In this document: one piece after another, positions 50,824-60,910 of the stretch
How positions within the stretch are numbered: position 1 is the first letter of the stretch
Layout: the number at the start of each line of letters is the position of its first letter
Assembly (NCBI GenBank): GCA_947095585.1
Contig: OX352765.1
Span: 24,520,254-24,584,253 of the forward strand
DNA: 64,000 nt
Origin: Nephrocerus scutellatus
Lineage: Eukaryota > Arthropoda > Insecta > Diptera > Pipunculidae
Direction: 5' to 3'
Notes under the pieces: generated by a model
Database searches by the model: none
What the model saw: only the letters and a program-made list of their open reading frames with translations
What the model was told of the DNA's origin: nothing
Translations under genes and position numbers: made by a program

Positions 50824-51388
50824 ATATAAACGTAAATAAAACTGTTCATGAAATAGAGTTTTTTTTGGTTATGTTAAGTTTTATTTTAAATTGTGCAAAG
50901 AACGAACACTAACTAACTGCACTACATTATTAACATTTTGACTTTATTTTAAGTTTTCCTTTTTTCCCAATTTTAATTTATTTAGTTTGACATTTTATAT
51001 TAGCAGACTAGTAAGTATGTCCGTCTTAAATAGTTAGAAATGTACTTAAATTTGGAATAGTGAATACTTACTTAATATTTAGTCTATTATAATAGAATTT
51101 GGCATCATTTGTAATAAAAGTTTAACGAGAGTTATATGCAACAAGAACTTTCGACAGGGGAATTCAACGAAACCTAACGAAAGTTTTTCTCTTGCTTTCA
51201 AACGGACTTTTTAAATTTGTCAACTAGAAAAGTACAAAAGAAGCTAACCTGCTTAGAGGACAAACTGCAGACGCACTTGCGAAACTAACGGGCTGACAAT
51301 AGAGTTTTTCATTAAATAGAGAAAATTATTGTTGTTTTTTGGATAAAAATTTGTAATTAAATAGTTGAGGATATTTTTAAAAGAAAAA
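50824..51388. promoter_or_regulatory. Upstream region of kinesin copy 1
   Basis: From about 51075 this matches the upstream region of copy 3 (about 60560-60910) and, in reverse, that of copy 2 (about 58903-59330). The shared words include GGCATCATTTGTAATAAA and CAACGAAACCTAACGAAA. The promoter and 5' UTR were therefore copied along with the gene. No individual element identified. Confidence 0.5.
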
Positions 51389-54300
51389 ATGAACAACTCT
51401 ACCGGTACCAATAATACCACACGCCAGAAAGTGAATCAAAATATTCAGGTCTATGTGCGCGTCAGGTGAGTAAATTAGTAGAAGCATCTTCAATTGGAAC
51501 TCAACGCTGTGGTTAATGGCTTAAAAATTGTTATATTAATAGACCCCTCAATACACGCGAGAAAGGAATCCGCTCCAACGAAGTAGTCGATGTTGTATCC
51601 CCAAAGGAAATACTCACGCGCCATGTCGTCGACTCGAAACTTACAAAGAAGTTCACTTTCGACCGCACATTCGGGCCTGAATCGAAACAATCGGAAGTCT
51701 ACTCCATAGTCGTCAGTCCACTAATCGAGGAAGTCCTCTCGGGCTACAACTGCACGGTGTTCGCCTACGGTCAGACTGGCACTGGAAAAACGCATACAAT
51801 GATCGGCACCGAGTGCGTTGATCTTCAGTCCTCCTGGCATGATGTGAGTAAAAATCAGTGTAATTATGTGTTGGATGTGATATATTATCTTTCCTTTTAT
51901 GATATTACTTCAGGATTCCGACATTGGTATAATTCCGCGCGCTTTAAGTCATCTATTCGATGAGCTACGACTTATGGAACTAGAGTTCTCGATGCGGATA
52001 TCATACCTAGAATTGTACAACGAGGAGCTATGCGATTTGCTGTCGTCAGACGATAGCACAAAAATCAGAATTTTTGATGACAGTACTAAAAAAGGATCAG
52101 TCATAATTCAAGGATTGGAAGAGATCATTGTACATAGCAAGAACGATGTGTACAAGCTGCTCGAGAAGGGAAAAGAACGCCGTAAGACGGCAACCACTCT
52201 AATGAACGCTCAGTCGTCGCGTTCGCATACAGTTTTCTCGATTACTGTTCACATCAAGGAGAATGGCATGGATGGCGAGGAAATGCTTAAAATTGGAAAA
52301 TTAAATTTAGTAGATTTAGCTGGCAGTGAGAATGTCTCGAAAGCAGGCAATGAAAAGGGCATTCGTGTACGCGAAACCGTCAATATCAACCAATCACTGC
52401 TGACATTAGGGCGGGTCATAACTGCACTTGTCGAACGGACACCTCACATTCCCTATCGCGAATCGAAACTGACACGCTTGCTGCAAGAATCCCTTGGCGG
52501 TCGAACTAAAACCTCAATTATTGCAACAATTTCGCCAGGCCACAAAGACATCGAGGAGACGCTTAGTACTCTGGAGTATGCACATCGGGCAAAGAACATT
52601 CAAAATCGACCTGAAGTTAACCAGAAACTTACCAAGAAGACTGTCATAAAGGAATACACTGAAGAGATAGACAAGCTGAAGAGGGACCTCCTAGCTGCAC
52701 GCGACAAAAATGGCATTTACCTTGCGGAGGAGACATACAATGAGATAAACCTTAAATTGGAGTCGCAAAACAAAGAACTCAATGAGAAAATGCTGCTCGT
52801 CAAGGCACTTAAAGATGATCTCTCTAACAAGGAGCGAATATTCAATGAAGTTAGCTTACATCTGCTTGAGAAGACGGAAGTGCTCAGGAAGACCGAAAGA
52901 AACCTTTCCGAGACACACGGACAACTGCAGCAGACAAAGAAGGTTTGATGCTATTTGCCGCAAGCTGTATACATTTTTAAAAACAATACAATTTATAGAT
53001 TCTTACAACCACAAAGCAACGATACAAAGAAAAAAAGGTGCTCCTTGAGAGCCATGTCAAAACAGAAGAGGAACTAACCAATCAGGCTACTAAGATTCTT
53101 GAAGTGGCGGACATTGCCACCAATGACACAGTCCAATTGCACGTAAGTACTATATATTTGTATAGTTTATCTTCTACAATCACTTACCTTTACTGTGCAG
53201 CATACGATTGAACGGCGAAAAGATGTCGATGTGAAAATACAAAGCGCATGTGAACAATTCAGTGATCGTATGCAATGCAATTTTGAGTTGATGGACGAAA
53301 ATCTCAACACTCTGCAGAAGGATCATGCAGACTATTCACAATTAGTTGTGGATGAGATTTGTAGGTTTTTCTTTGTATACCAATTTGCTGCCTCTCCTTA
53401 AGGTTTAATTATTGTATTCTACTTTTCCACAGGCAATAGCAGTAAATTACAGAACAAGCTGGTAACAGAAGCCGTAGAGAAGGTCAAGTCTTTTGCTATT
53501 TCATGCGAGAACTCTCAAACTGCATTTGGCGAAACTTTCAAAAAGTACTCCACTGCTTTAAGCTCTGCAAGCACAGACCATTACTCAGTTTTGCAAGCCT
53601 TTTTTGTAGAACTCAGAAACGAGCAAGACAAATTGAATACTTCGCTACAGGGAAGTTTTACGGATGTGTTTGCCATTTTTGCACAACAGAAGACTTTAAT
53701 TGCTAACGTCAATCAAGCAATTGGTGAGCAAATTGTTGAGATACATTCAGCGCTCAAAGCTCATTCGGCGGATGTCAAAAGACAACTGAAGGAATTCTCG
53801 GACAATTCACAGCAGATGTTTCAGCGGGAAATCTCCGCAATAAAAACCACCACGGACACGCAAAATGCACTTAATGTCAGAAGACAACAAATATTGGCGG
53901 AATGCATGCGACAAATGCAAGAAGTGGATGTTCAACAGGATGCCACTTCAGACAATTTGGGCGGCATTGCAAATAACATTAACAATGGTTTGGTCCACAT
54001 GAGCACAACGATGGCTGAGAAATCGGAAAAAGTTGGTGCTTTCTGCAATGAACGTGTGGAGAATCTCAAAAAAGTGAAACTGACAAGCCAGGAATTTACA
54101 GAAGAAGTCCTTCCAAATCTGGATCAGTGCTCACAAAAATTGGTCACAGCAGGCAATACAATTAATAATCATTGCCAGGAAAGTGGGCGTCGCATTGATT
54201 CCGTCAGTGCTGCTGTGGAAACAAATTACACTAACAGCGCATCAATTCTGTTGTCGCACGGCGAAGAATTCAATCGCATTCAAACGCAATCGCAGACTGA

Positions 54301-55061
54301 TATCAATGCCGAATGCTGGGCTGTGTGCAGCCTCATCTCTGACGGGTGCACTCGTCTTAAGGAATGTACGACACAGACCAAGGCATTCACTGCATCGCTG
54401 AAGAACAACGTTCGCGATTACGCCAGCGTCTATAAAGAGCAAATGGACACTTGTGTAAGCAATTTGTCCAGTTTTAGAAAACGCGAGTTGAAGACTTATG
54501 TGCCGACTGGTGAGTTTTAGTTGGAATTTACCAAAAATATTCACCAAACGCTTTTGCCTTCATATAATAGGATCTACGCCATCCAAGCGGGAATTCTCCT
54601 ATCCACGCATTTTGGCTGCTACATCGCCACACAGTAGAATAGTAAAGCGATTGCGCCAAGAGAATGACTGGTCTGATTTGGATACGACGGCGACAATTGA
54701 TGAGGTGTGTTAATGCAGTTCATTTTGTTTAATTCAAATAAATTATTATTTTTTTGTTGTTTGCTGCTCACATAGGAGGACAGTGAAACGACAATTCACA
54801 ATCTATCCGACACGCAAACAATTTTGAACTCAACTCCGATTGAAGTGAAAGACCCTGTGAAACGCGACAGTGGCAACCATCAGGATGTAAATGTTTTGAG
54901 TGTGCCACAGCGTTATGATAGCAATCGGAAGCCAAAATCACCTCTCCTGGGCAGATATTCAAAGGTAAACAGAATCATTTTTTTAATTTTACATTTGCTT
55001 ATGATACATAATTTATTTGCTTTTATAGGACAACAAGGAAAACGTTTACAGATCGTCGTAA
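51389..55061 (+). CDS. Klp61F: Kinesin-5 (Klp61F orthologue), copy 1, complete
   Basis: Nine exons: 51389-51465, 51543-51843, 51914-52942, 52999-53142, 53201-53360, 53433-54509, 54571-54704, 54776-54964, 55029-55061 (3144 nt, 1047 aa; fly Klp61F is about 1066). The N-terminal motor spans residues about 18-360: P-loop GQTGTGKT (102-109), switch I NAQSSRSH (224-231), switch II DLAGSE (260-265), neck linker [12 protein letters not shown] long coiled-coil stalk follows. The tail holds the BimC box with a Cdk1-type site, TPSKR at Thr932, and LDTTATIDE; it ends [10 protein letters not shown]. Kinesin-5 forms bipolar tetramers that slide antiparallel microtubules to build and hold the bipolar spindle. 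Intron 3 (52943-52998) is only 56 nt with an unusual donor, GTTTGA. It is preceded by divergent CCDC59 and followed by two more copies. Confidence 0.96.
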
Positions 55062-55559
55062 ATGATTAATTTATAAAACTGCAATCGAATTTTTAAATTA
55101 TCATAAATATTTAACCGATAATTCGCGAGGAATTGTCCGTTTGTTTCCATGTAAAGTACATATAAGAATTTCCATATACGAATACACTCGTTATGTTAAA
55201 CGTAAATTCAAATGGGCTTATATTCAAGTGTTATCGAAATTTTATGCTTCTCGTTTTTACATTTAAAACTGCTTTGTTTTCCAGACTAAAGGTCTTAAAA
55301 TATATTTTAACTTCATTTATCTATATGAAATGGAATGGTTAGAATGGTCTTACATATTGGATGTACAACTCAGGTGGTCTTGCGAATGTCTTTTTGTCTG
55401 ATACTGTGTTTTTTCAACTGTTCTTTCGAATGATTTTTATTAATTAGATGAATTGGAGTATGTCTAATTCGCGGTTTCACAGCAAATCAACTTAAGCCGC
55501 GTTCGATTGGATTGAATTAACTAATTTAGTAGCCTTATCTGAAGTAATAGAAGTGAAGA
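55062..55559. other. 3' flank of kinesin copy 1
   Basis: AT-rich, expected to hold the 3' UTR. No canonical AATAAA close to the stop. Confidence 0.4.
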
Positions 55560-55800
55560 GACTGTTCGATTGACAAGGTAAATGAGCAAGAGCTGTCAGT
55601 GGTTGACCAGTATTCGTCGGTTTCATTATCGGATGAATATGACACTGCCGATAGCAGTGTTTCAGGATCCGACTCTGATGGTGAACCTGCACAACAGCCA
55701 GTTAATGTACCGCCTGTACAGCCGGCACTTAGAATAACAAGGTATGGTCGTGTGATCCGTCCACGCCAAATGTACGAGTTTTATTAAGTTAAGTTTTAGT
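55560..55800 (+). mobile_element. Possible LTR-retrotransposon pol C-terminal remnant
   Basis: A 62-codon frame (55599-55787) reads an acidic Ser/Asp-rich stretch, then a Pro-rich run and LRITRYGRVIRPRQMYEFY before a stop. A basic RxGRxxRPPxxY ending is common at the C-terminus of LTR-element polyproteins (copia or gypsy type). No integrase core or LTR pair was confirmed. Confidence 0.35.
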
Positions 55801-56549
55801 TGCTGGATTAGAATAAAGAAACTTAATATTAAGAGTACACTATTTAAAATTCCAAGCAGCCACTGACAGCTATTGTCATTCGATTCAGATTTTTGATAAG
55901 CTAGGACGATTGTATTGTACTTTAATACCAATATATTTGATAATAAATCCTAATTTAATTCTTACAAATAATAATTATTCCTTATTATTACATAATTAGT
56001 ATAAGGAACTTTCATTTTCTATTTGCTTTAGCTAATTTCAGTACACTGTGAAACTTAATAGGTAAATTTGTATGTACTGTGGATAAGGGTATACTGATTG
56101 GTGGGTTTCTACTTGCTCTGATTTCAGACCTAGAGTTGCTACAACAACAACAACCCCCTCCATCGACCAAATCCCAGTAGAGATGGCTTACCATCACTAT
56201 TCACCTTAGCGACCCCGAAAACTGTAAAATCGACACTAATATCGGTAACCCCACCCCCACCAACAATTTTTGATTTCAGGCGGTAAGTATGTATACCAAG
56301 TTTGGTTAAAATTGCTCAAGGCATTCCAGTGAGATAAGTAAAAACAAACAAACATACAAATAAATTCTCTTCTTTATATAAATAGATGAATAAATTAACG
56401 AACAATATATGAATTTTTTATGTTGATTATTGAATTAACGCACGGTATTTGGTTAAATATGCTACAAAATTATTTTTTTATAAACTTCGGATGATGCGCA
56501 TGTGATTTTGATAAAAAAAAAATTATTTCTCTATTGCTTCTGCTTTTAT
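55801..56549. other. Intergenic between kinesin copies 1 and 2
   Basis: Contains the 56195-56270 repeat that matches 22285-22345 in reverse orientation. AT-rich otherwise. The 3' truncation point of copy 2 lies at about 56585. Confidence 0.45.
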
Positions 56550-58902
56550 CTAACCCTCACAATTGTGCTTATTGGATATAGCCGTAGTTGTGCTCAGGTG
56601 GACCAACCCATTGTTAATGTTATCAGCAATGCCGTCCAAATGGTCTGAAATGGCATCCTGTTGAACATCTACTTCATGCATTTGTCGTACGAATTCCGCC
56701 AATATTTGTTTTCTTCTGGCATTAAGGCCATTTTGCGTGTCCGTAGCGGTTCTTATTGCGGAGAGTTCCCGCTGAAACATCTGCTGCGAATTGTCTGAGA
56801 ATTCCTTCAGTTGTCTTTTGATATCCACCGAATGAGCATTCAGCGCTGATTGTATCTCAACAATTTGCTCACCAATTACTTGATTGACGTTAGCAATTAA
56901 AGTCTTCTGTTGTGCAAAAATGGCAAACACATCCGTAAAACTTTCCTGTAGCGAAGTATTCAATTTGTCTTGCTCGTTTTTGAGTTCTGCAAAAACGGCT
57001 TGCAAAACTGAGTAATGGTCTGTGCATGCAGAGCTCAAAGCAGTGGAGTACTTTTTGAAAGTTTCTCCAAATGCAACTTGAGAGTTCTCGCATGAAATAG
57101 CAAAAGACTTGACCTTCTCTACGGCTTCTGCTACCAGCTTGTTTTGTAATTTACTGATATTGCCTGTGGAAAAGTAGAATGCAATAATTAACGCGAGGCA
57201 GCAAATTGGTATAAAAAGAAAAACCTACAAATCTCATCCACAACCAATTGTGAATAGTCTGCATGATCCTTCTGCAGACTATTGAGATTTTCGTCCATCA
57301 ACTCAAAATTGCATTGCATACGATCACTAAATTGTTCACAAGCTCTCTGTATTTTCAAATCGACATATTTTCGCCGTTCAATCGTTTGCTGCGCAGTAAA
57401 GGTAAGTGATTGTAGGAGATACACTAAACGAATATATTGTACTCACGTGGACTGTGTCATTGGTGGCAATGTCCGCCACTTCAAGAATCTTAGTAGCCTG
57501 ATTGGTTAGATCCTCTTCTGTTTTGACATGGCTCTCAAGGAGGTTTCTTTCGGGCTTCCTGAGCACTTTCGTCTTCTCAAGTAGATGCAAGCTATCGCGT
57601 GCAGCTAGCATGTCCTTCCTTAGCTTGTCTATCTCTTCAGTGTAATCCTTAATGACAGTCTTCTTGGTAAGTTTTTGGTTAACTTCAGGAAGATTTTGAA
57701 CATTCTTTGCCCGATGAGCATATTCCAGAGTACTAAGCGTCTCCTCGATGTCATTGTGGCCTGGCGAAATTGTTGCAATAATTGAGGTTTTAGTTCGACC
57801 GCCAAGGGATTCTTGCAGCAAGCGTGTCAGTTTCGATTCGCGATAGGGAATGTGAGGTGTCCGTTCGACAAGTGCAGTTATAACCCGCCCTAATGTCAGC
57901 AGTGATTGGTTGATATTGACGGTTTCGCGTACACGAATTCCCTTTTCATTGCCTGCTTTCGAGACATTCTCACTGCCAGCTAAATCTACTAAATTTAATT
58001 TTCCAATTTTTAGCATTTCCTCGCCATCCATGCCATTCCCCTTGATGTGAACAGTGATCGAGAAAACTGTATGCGAACGCGACGACTGAGCGTTCATTAG
58101 AGTTGTTGCCGTCTTACGACGTTCTTTTCCCTTCTCGAGCAGCTTGTACACATCGTTCTTGCTATGTACAATGATCTCTTCCAATCCTTGAATTATGACT
58201 GATCCTTTTTTAGTACTGTCATCAAAAATTCTGATTTTTGTGCTATCGTCTGACGACAGCAAATCGCATAGCTCCTCGTTGTACAATTCTAGGTATGATA
58301 TCCGCATCGAGAACTCTAGTTCCATAAGTCGTAGCTCATCGAATAGATGACTTAAAGCGCGCGGAATTATACCAATGTCGGAATCCTGAAGTAATAATAT
58401 CATAAAAGGAACGTTAATATATCACGTCCAACACGTAGCTACACTGATTTTTACTCACATCATGCCAGGAGGACTGAAGATCGACGCACTCGGTGCCGAT
58501 CATTGTGTGCGTTTTTCCAGTGCCCGTCTGGCCGTAGGCGAAAACCGTGCAGTTGTAGCCCGAGAGGACTTCCTCGATCAGCGGACTGACGACTATGGAG
58601 TAGACTTCCGATTGTTTGGATTCAGGCCCGAATGTACGGTCGAAAGTGAACTTCTTTGTAAGTTTCGAGTCGACGACATGGCGCGTGAGTATTTCCTTTG
58701 GGGATACAACATCGACTACTTCTTTGGAGCGGATTCCTTCCTCGCGTGTATTGAGGGGTCTATTAATACAACAATTTTTAAACCATTAACCAAAACGAGT
58801 TCCAATTTTAGTTGCTTTCACTCACCTGACGCGCACATAGACCAGAATATTTTGATCCACTTTTTGACGTGTTGTATTATTGTCACCGGTAGAGTTGTAC
58901 AT
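56550..58902 (-). CDS. Kinesin-5 copy 2, inverted, tail-less, open frame kept
   Basis: Minus-strand exons: 58902-58826, 58759-58459, 58385-57447, 57388-57229, 57163-56550 (2091 nt, 696 aa). The motor is complete with P-loop, NAQSSRSH and DLAGSE. Compared with copy 1, three in-frame losses fall in exons 3-4: 49 codons (residues 391-439), 27 codons spanning the exon 3/4 junction together with the 56-nt intron, and two codons near the exon 4 end. The homology stops in exon 6 at about 56585 and a new 3' sequence adds [10 protein letters not shown] and a stop. The second half of the stalk, the BimC box and the tail are gone. It would be a motor with a short stalk, unlikely to form normal bipolar tetramers. 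It has more amino-acid changes than copy 3 (for example neck linker NVQNLPEV). It could be a translated gene or a young pseudogene. Confidence 0.85.
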
Positions 58903-59353
58903 TTTTTCTTTAAAAATATCCTGCACTGTTTAATTACAAATACAAAAAACAACAATAATTCCCTCTTTTTAATGAAAAACTCTTATTGACCCGTTAGGTT
59001 TACAAGTACGACTATCGAGTATGGACTACAGGTTAAGCTCTATTCCCGTTAGATTTACAAATTACAAGTGCGACTATGAACTAGACTTAATGCAGTTATC
59101 TCCTTGGTTCTTCTGTAATCTGTACTAGTGCACTATCTTCTTTCTAGTTTCTACTATTCGACAATAGAAAAAAAATTAAATAACAAACTTTTAAAATGAT
59201 TGAAAGTGAAAATGAAAAGATTTTCGTTAGGTTTCGTTGAATTCCACTGGCGTCATCTCTTGGTGGTTATAATTATCGTTGAACTTTTATTACAAATGAT
59301 GCCAAATTTCCATTAAATTAAATATTAATATATTTGCGGGCGTTTCAACGGTA
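58903..59353. promoter_or_regulatory. Upstream region of kinesin copy 2
   Basis: Reverse-oriented match to the upstream regions of copies 1 and 3, including TTTCGTTAGGTTTCGTTGAA at about 59222. It shares with copy 3 a CACTGGCGTCATCTCTTGGT block that is replaced in copy 1. Copies 2 and 3 are therefore closer to each other here. Confidence 0.5.
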
Positions 59354-59533
59354 CGTCCGGCATTCGATTTGGCCTTCTTGACACCCCTCACCGTAAAACC
59401 AAATTGAGCTGATTGCTTAAATCGCCATCTTGTTTGGTGTCGACGCCCCTTTTTGTGTGTTTTGGAGTTTTTTTTTAGAAAAATGCATTTTTCTAAGTAT
59501 TTTTAAGGAGGTGTGGGGGTTAATTGGTATCAT
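59354..59533. repeat. Direct repeat, left copy, flanking kinesin fragment
   Basis: Starts CGTCCGGCATTCGATTTGGC and ends near GGAGGTGTGGGGGTTAATTG. It matches 59900-60093 in the same orientation with moderate divergence, including TTTTTCTAAGTATTT. Confidence 0.8.
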
Positions 59534-59569
59534 ACGAAAGGTACTAAAAATACCATCCATTTAAAAAAA

Positions 59570-59899
59570 TCATTAGAGTTGTTGCCGTCTTACGGCGTTC
59601 TTTTCCCTTCTTGAGCAGCTTGTACACATCGTTCTTGCTATGCACAATGATCTCTTCCAATCCTTGAATTATGACTGATCCTTTTTAGTACTGTCATCAA
59701 AAATTCTGATTTTTGTGCTATCGTCTGACGACAGCAAATCGCATAGCTCTTCGTTGTACAATTCAAGGTATGATATCCACATCGAAAAATCTAGCTCCAT
59801 GAGTCGTAGCTCATCGATAAGATGACTTAAAGCGCGCGGTATTATACCAATGTCGGAATCCTGAAGTAATAATATCATAAAAGGAACGTTAATATATCA
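59570..59899 (-). pseudogene. Kinesin-5 exon 3 fragment (copy 4)
   Basis: Minus strand: the end of intron 2, the acceptor, and the first about 300 nt of exon 3 ([20 protein letters not shown] onward). It has a one-base loss that shifts the frame after DDSTKK and homology ending at about 59572. Intron 2 here shares AAAGGAACGTTAATATATCA with copy 2, not with copies 1 and 3, so it derives from the copy 2 lineage. Bracketed by direct repeats. Dead. Confidence 0.85.
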
Positions 59900-60093
59900 C
59901 GTCCGGCATTCGATTTGGCCTTCTTGACAGCCCTCACCGTAAAGCCCTAATTGAGCAGATTGCGAAAATCACCATCTTGTTTGGTGGCGACGCCCCCTTT
60001 GGGTAGGAGGGGCATCCAAAATTTTGAGTTTTTTTTTTAGAAAAATTAATTTTTCTAAGTATTTATAAGGAGGTGTGGGGGTTTATTGGTATA
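59900..60093. repeat. Direct repeat, right copy, flanking kinesin fragment
   Basis: Same orientation as 59354-59533. Starts CGTCCGGCATTCGATTTGGC directly at the homology break of copy 4 and ends near GGTGTGGGGGTTTATTGGTA. Confidence 0.8.
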
Positions 60094-60360
60094 CTGAAGA
60101 GTATTGTCACCGGAAATATACATGTGTTCAAAATTTCGATAAAATCGGACTTTGGGAAGTGGGTTAAAAATTTATCACAAGATCTGACCATCAAGCCAGA
60201 CAGCCAGTTCTATTGTGTAACACCCATCTTGGTATGACTTAGAGTTCAGAATAATTTGACATGATTTTGTTACATTTTTAAATTCTCTATATTAACTTCG
60301 CGTGCACGTGGCTGGCTGGTTGGCTGGCTGGTCAGATTTTCTGATCAATTTTTAACATTA
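60094..60360. repeat. Helitron-like repeat, TCTCTATATTAAC family, two facing pieces
   Basis: Reverse-oriented segment at about 60110-60190 (TTGTCACCGGAAATATACAT and GGGAAGTGGGTTAAAAATTT), then a plus-oriented boundary AAATTCTCTATATTAACTTC at about 60279 followed by a (CTGG) run. Two partial copies face each other. Confidence 0.55.
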
Positions 60361-60394
60361 TTTATTTTCATTGTTTTGTTGTTAATAATAATAA

Positions 60395-60520
60395 ATTGTC
60401 AAAATTTCTTTTACCAGTTGCATGACCAGACCGGTCCTCAATATTCAGTGCCTTGTTGAGATATGGTTCCGTTTTCGAGTTCAAATTACTTTTACTTCTT
60501 TTTGCTTTAAAATGTTGTTC
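60395..60520 (-). pseudogene. CCDC59 exon 1 fragment
   Basis: The minus strand reads SKSNLNSKTEPYLNKA and EDRSGHATGKRNFDN, clearly homologous to residues 20-54 of the CCDC59 gene at 48616-49097 (SESNLDLKTKPNFKK, VRSGHAGGRRNFDKS). The start codon region, the donor and exon 2 are missing. Orientation relative to kinesin copy 3 is the same as CCDC59 to copy 1. Confidence 0.82.
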
Positions 60521-60559
60521 TTGTTTGTAAAAAAAATTACGATGTGCAACTCTCAAATA

Positions 60560-60910
60560 ATAAAAAAAAAGTATTTATATAATAGATATTTGGCAGCATT
60601 TGTAATAAATGTTCAACGATTGTTATGACCACCAAGAGATGACGCCAGTGGTATTTAACGAAACCTAACGAAACTTTATCTGAATTTCAAACATTTTAAA
60701 TTTGTCAACTAATCGCTTTGACTTAGACGAAAATTGCAGAAGGAGCTACGTGCATATCCATAGAGAATAGCCTATCGTCCATAGTCTTACAGTCCTACTT
60801 GTAAACCAACAGGCCAATAAAAGTTTTTTTTTAAAAAAAGAAGTAATAATTGCTGTTTTTTGTATAAAATTTTTTAATTAAATAGTGCAGGATATTTTTC
60901 AAAAAAAGAA
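60560..60910. promoter_or_regulatory. Upstream region of kinesin copy 3
   Basis: Homologous to the upstream regions of copies 1 and 2 (GCATTTGTAATAAATGTTCA, TTTAACGAAACCTAACGAAA). Holds the short divergent spacer between the CCDC59 fragment and the kinesin start. Confidence 0.5.

Noticed and set aside
56550..58902. Kinesin copy 2 as a retrocopy
   Set aside because: It keeps introns 1, 2, 4 and 5 at the same positions. Only intron 3 is missing, removed with flanking codons, so it is a DNA duplication with deletion.
58462..58989. 175-codon plus frame over kinesin copy 2
   Set aside because: Antisense shadow of kinesin exons 1-2. The same shadow appears at 51490-51690 and 61004-61204.
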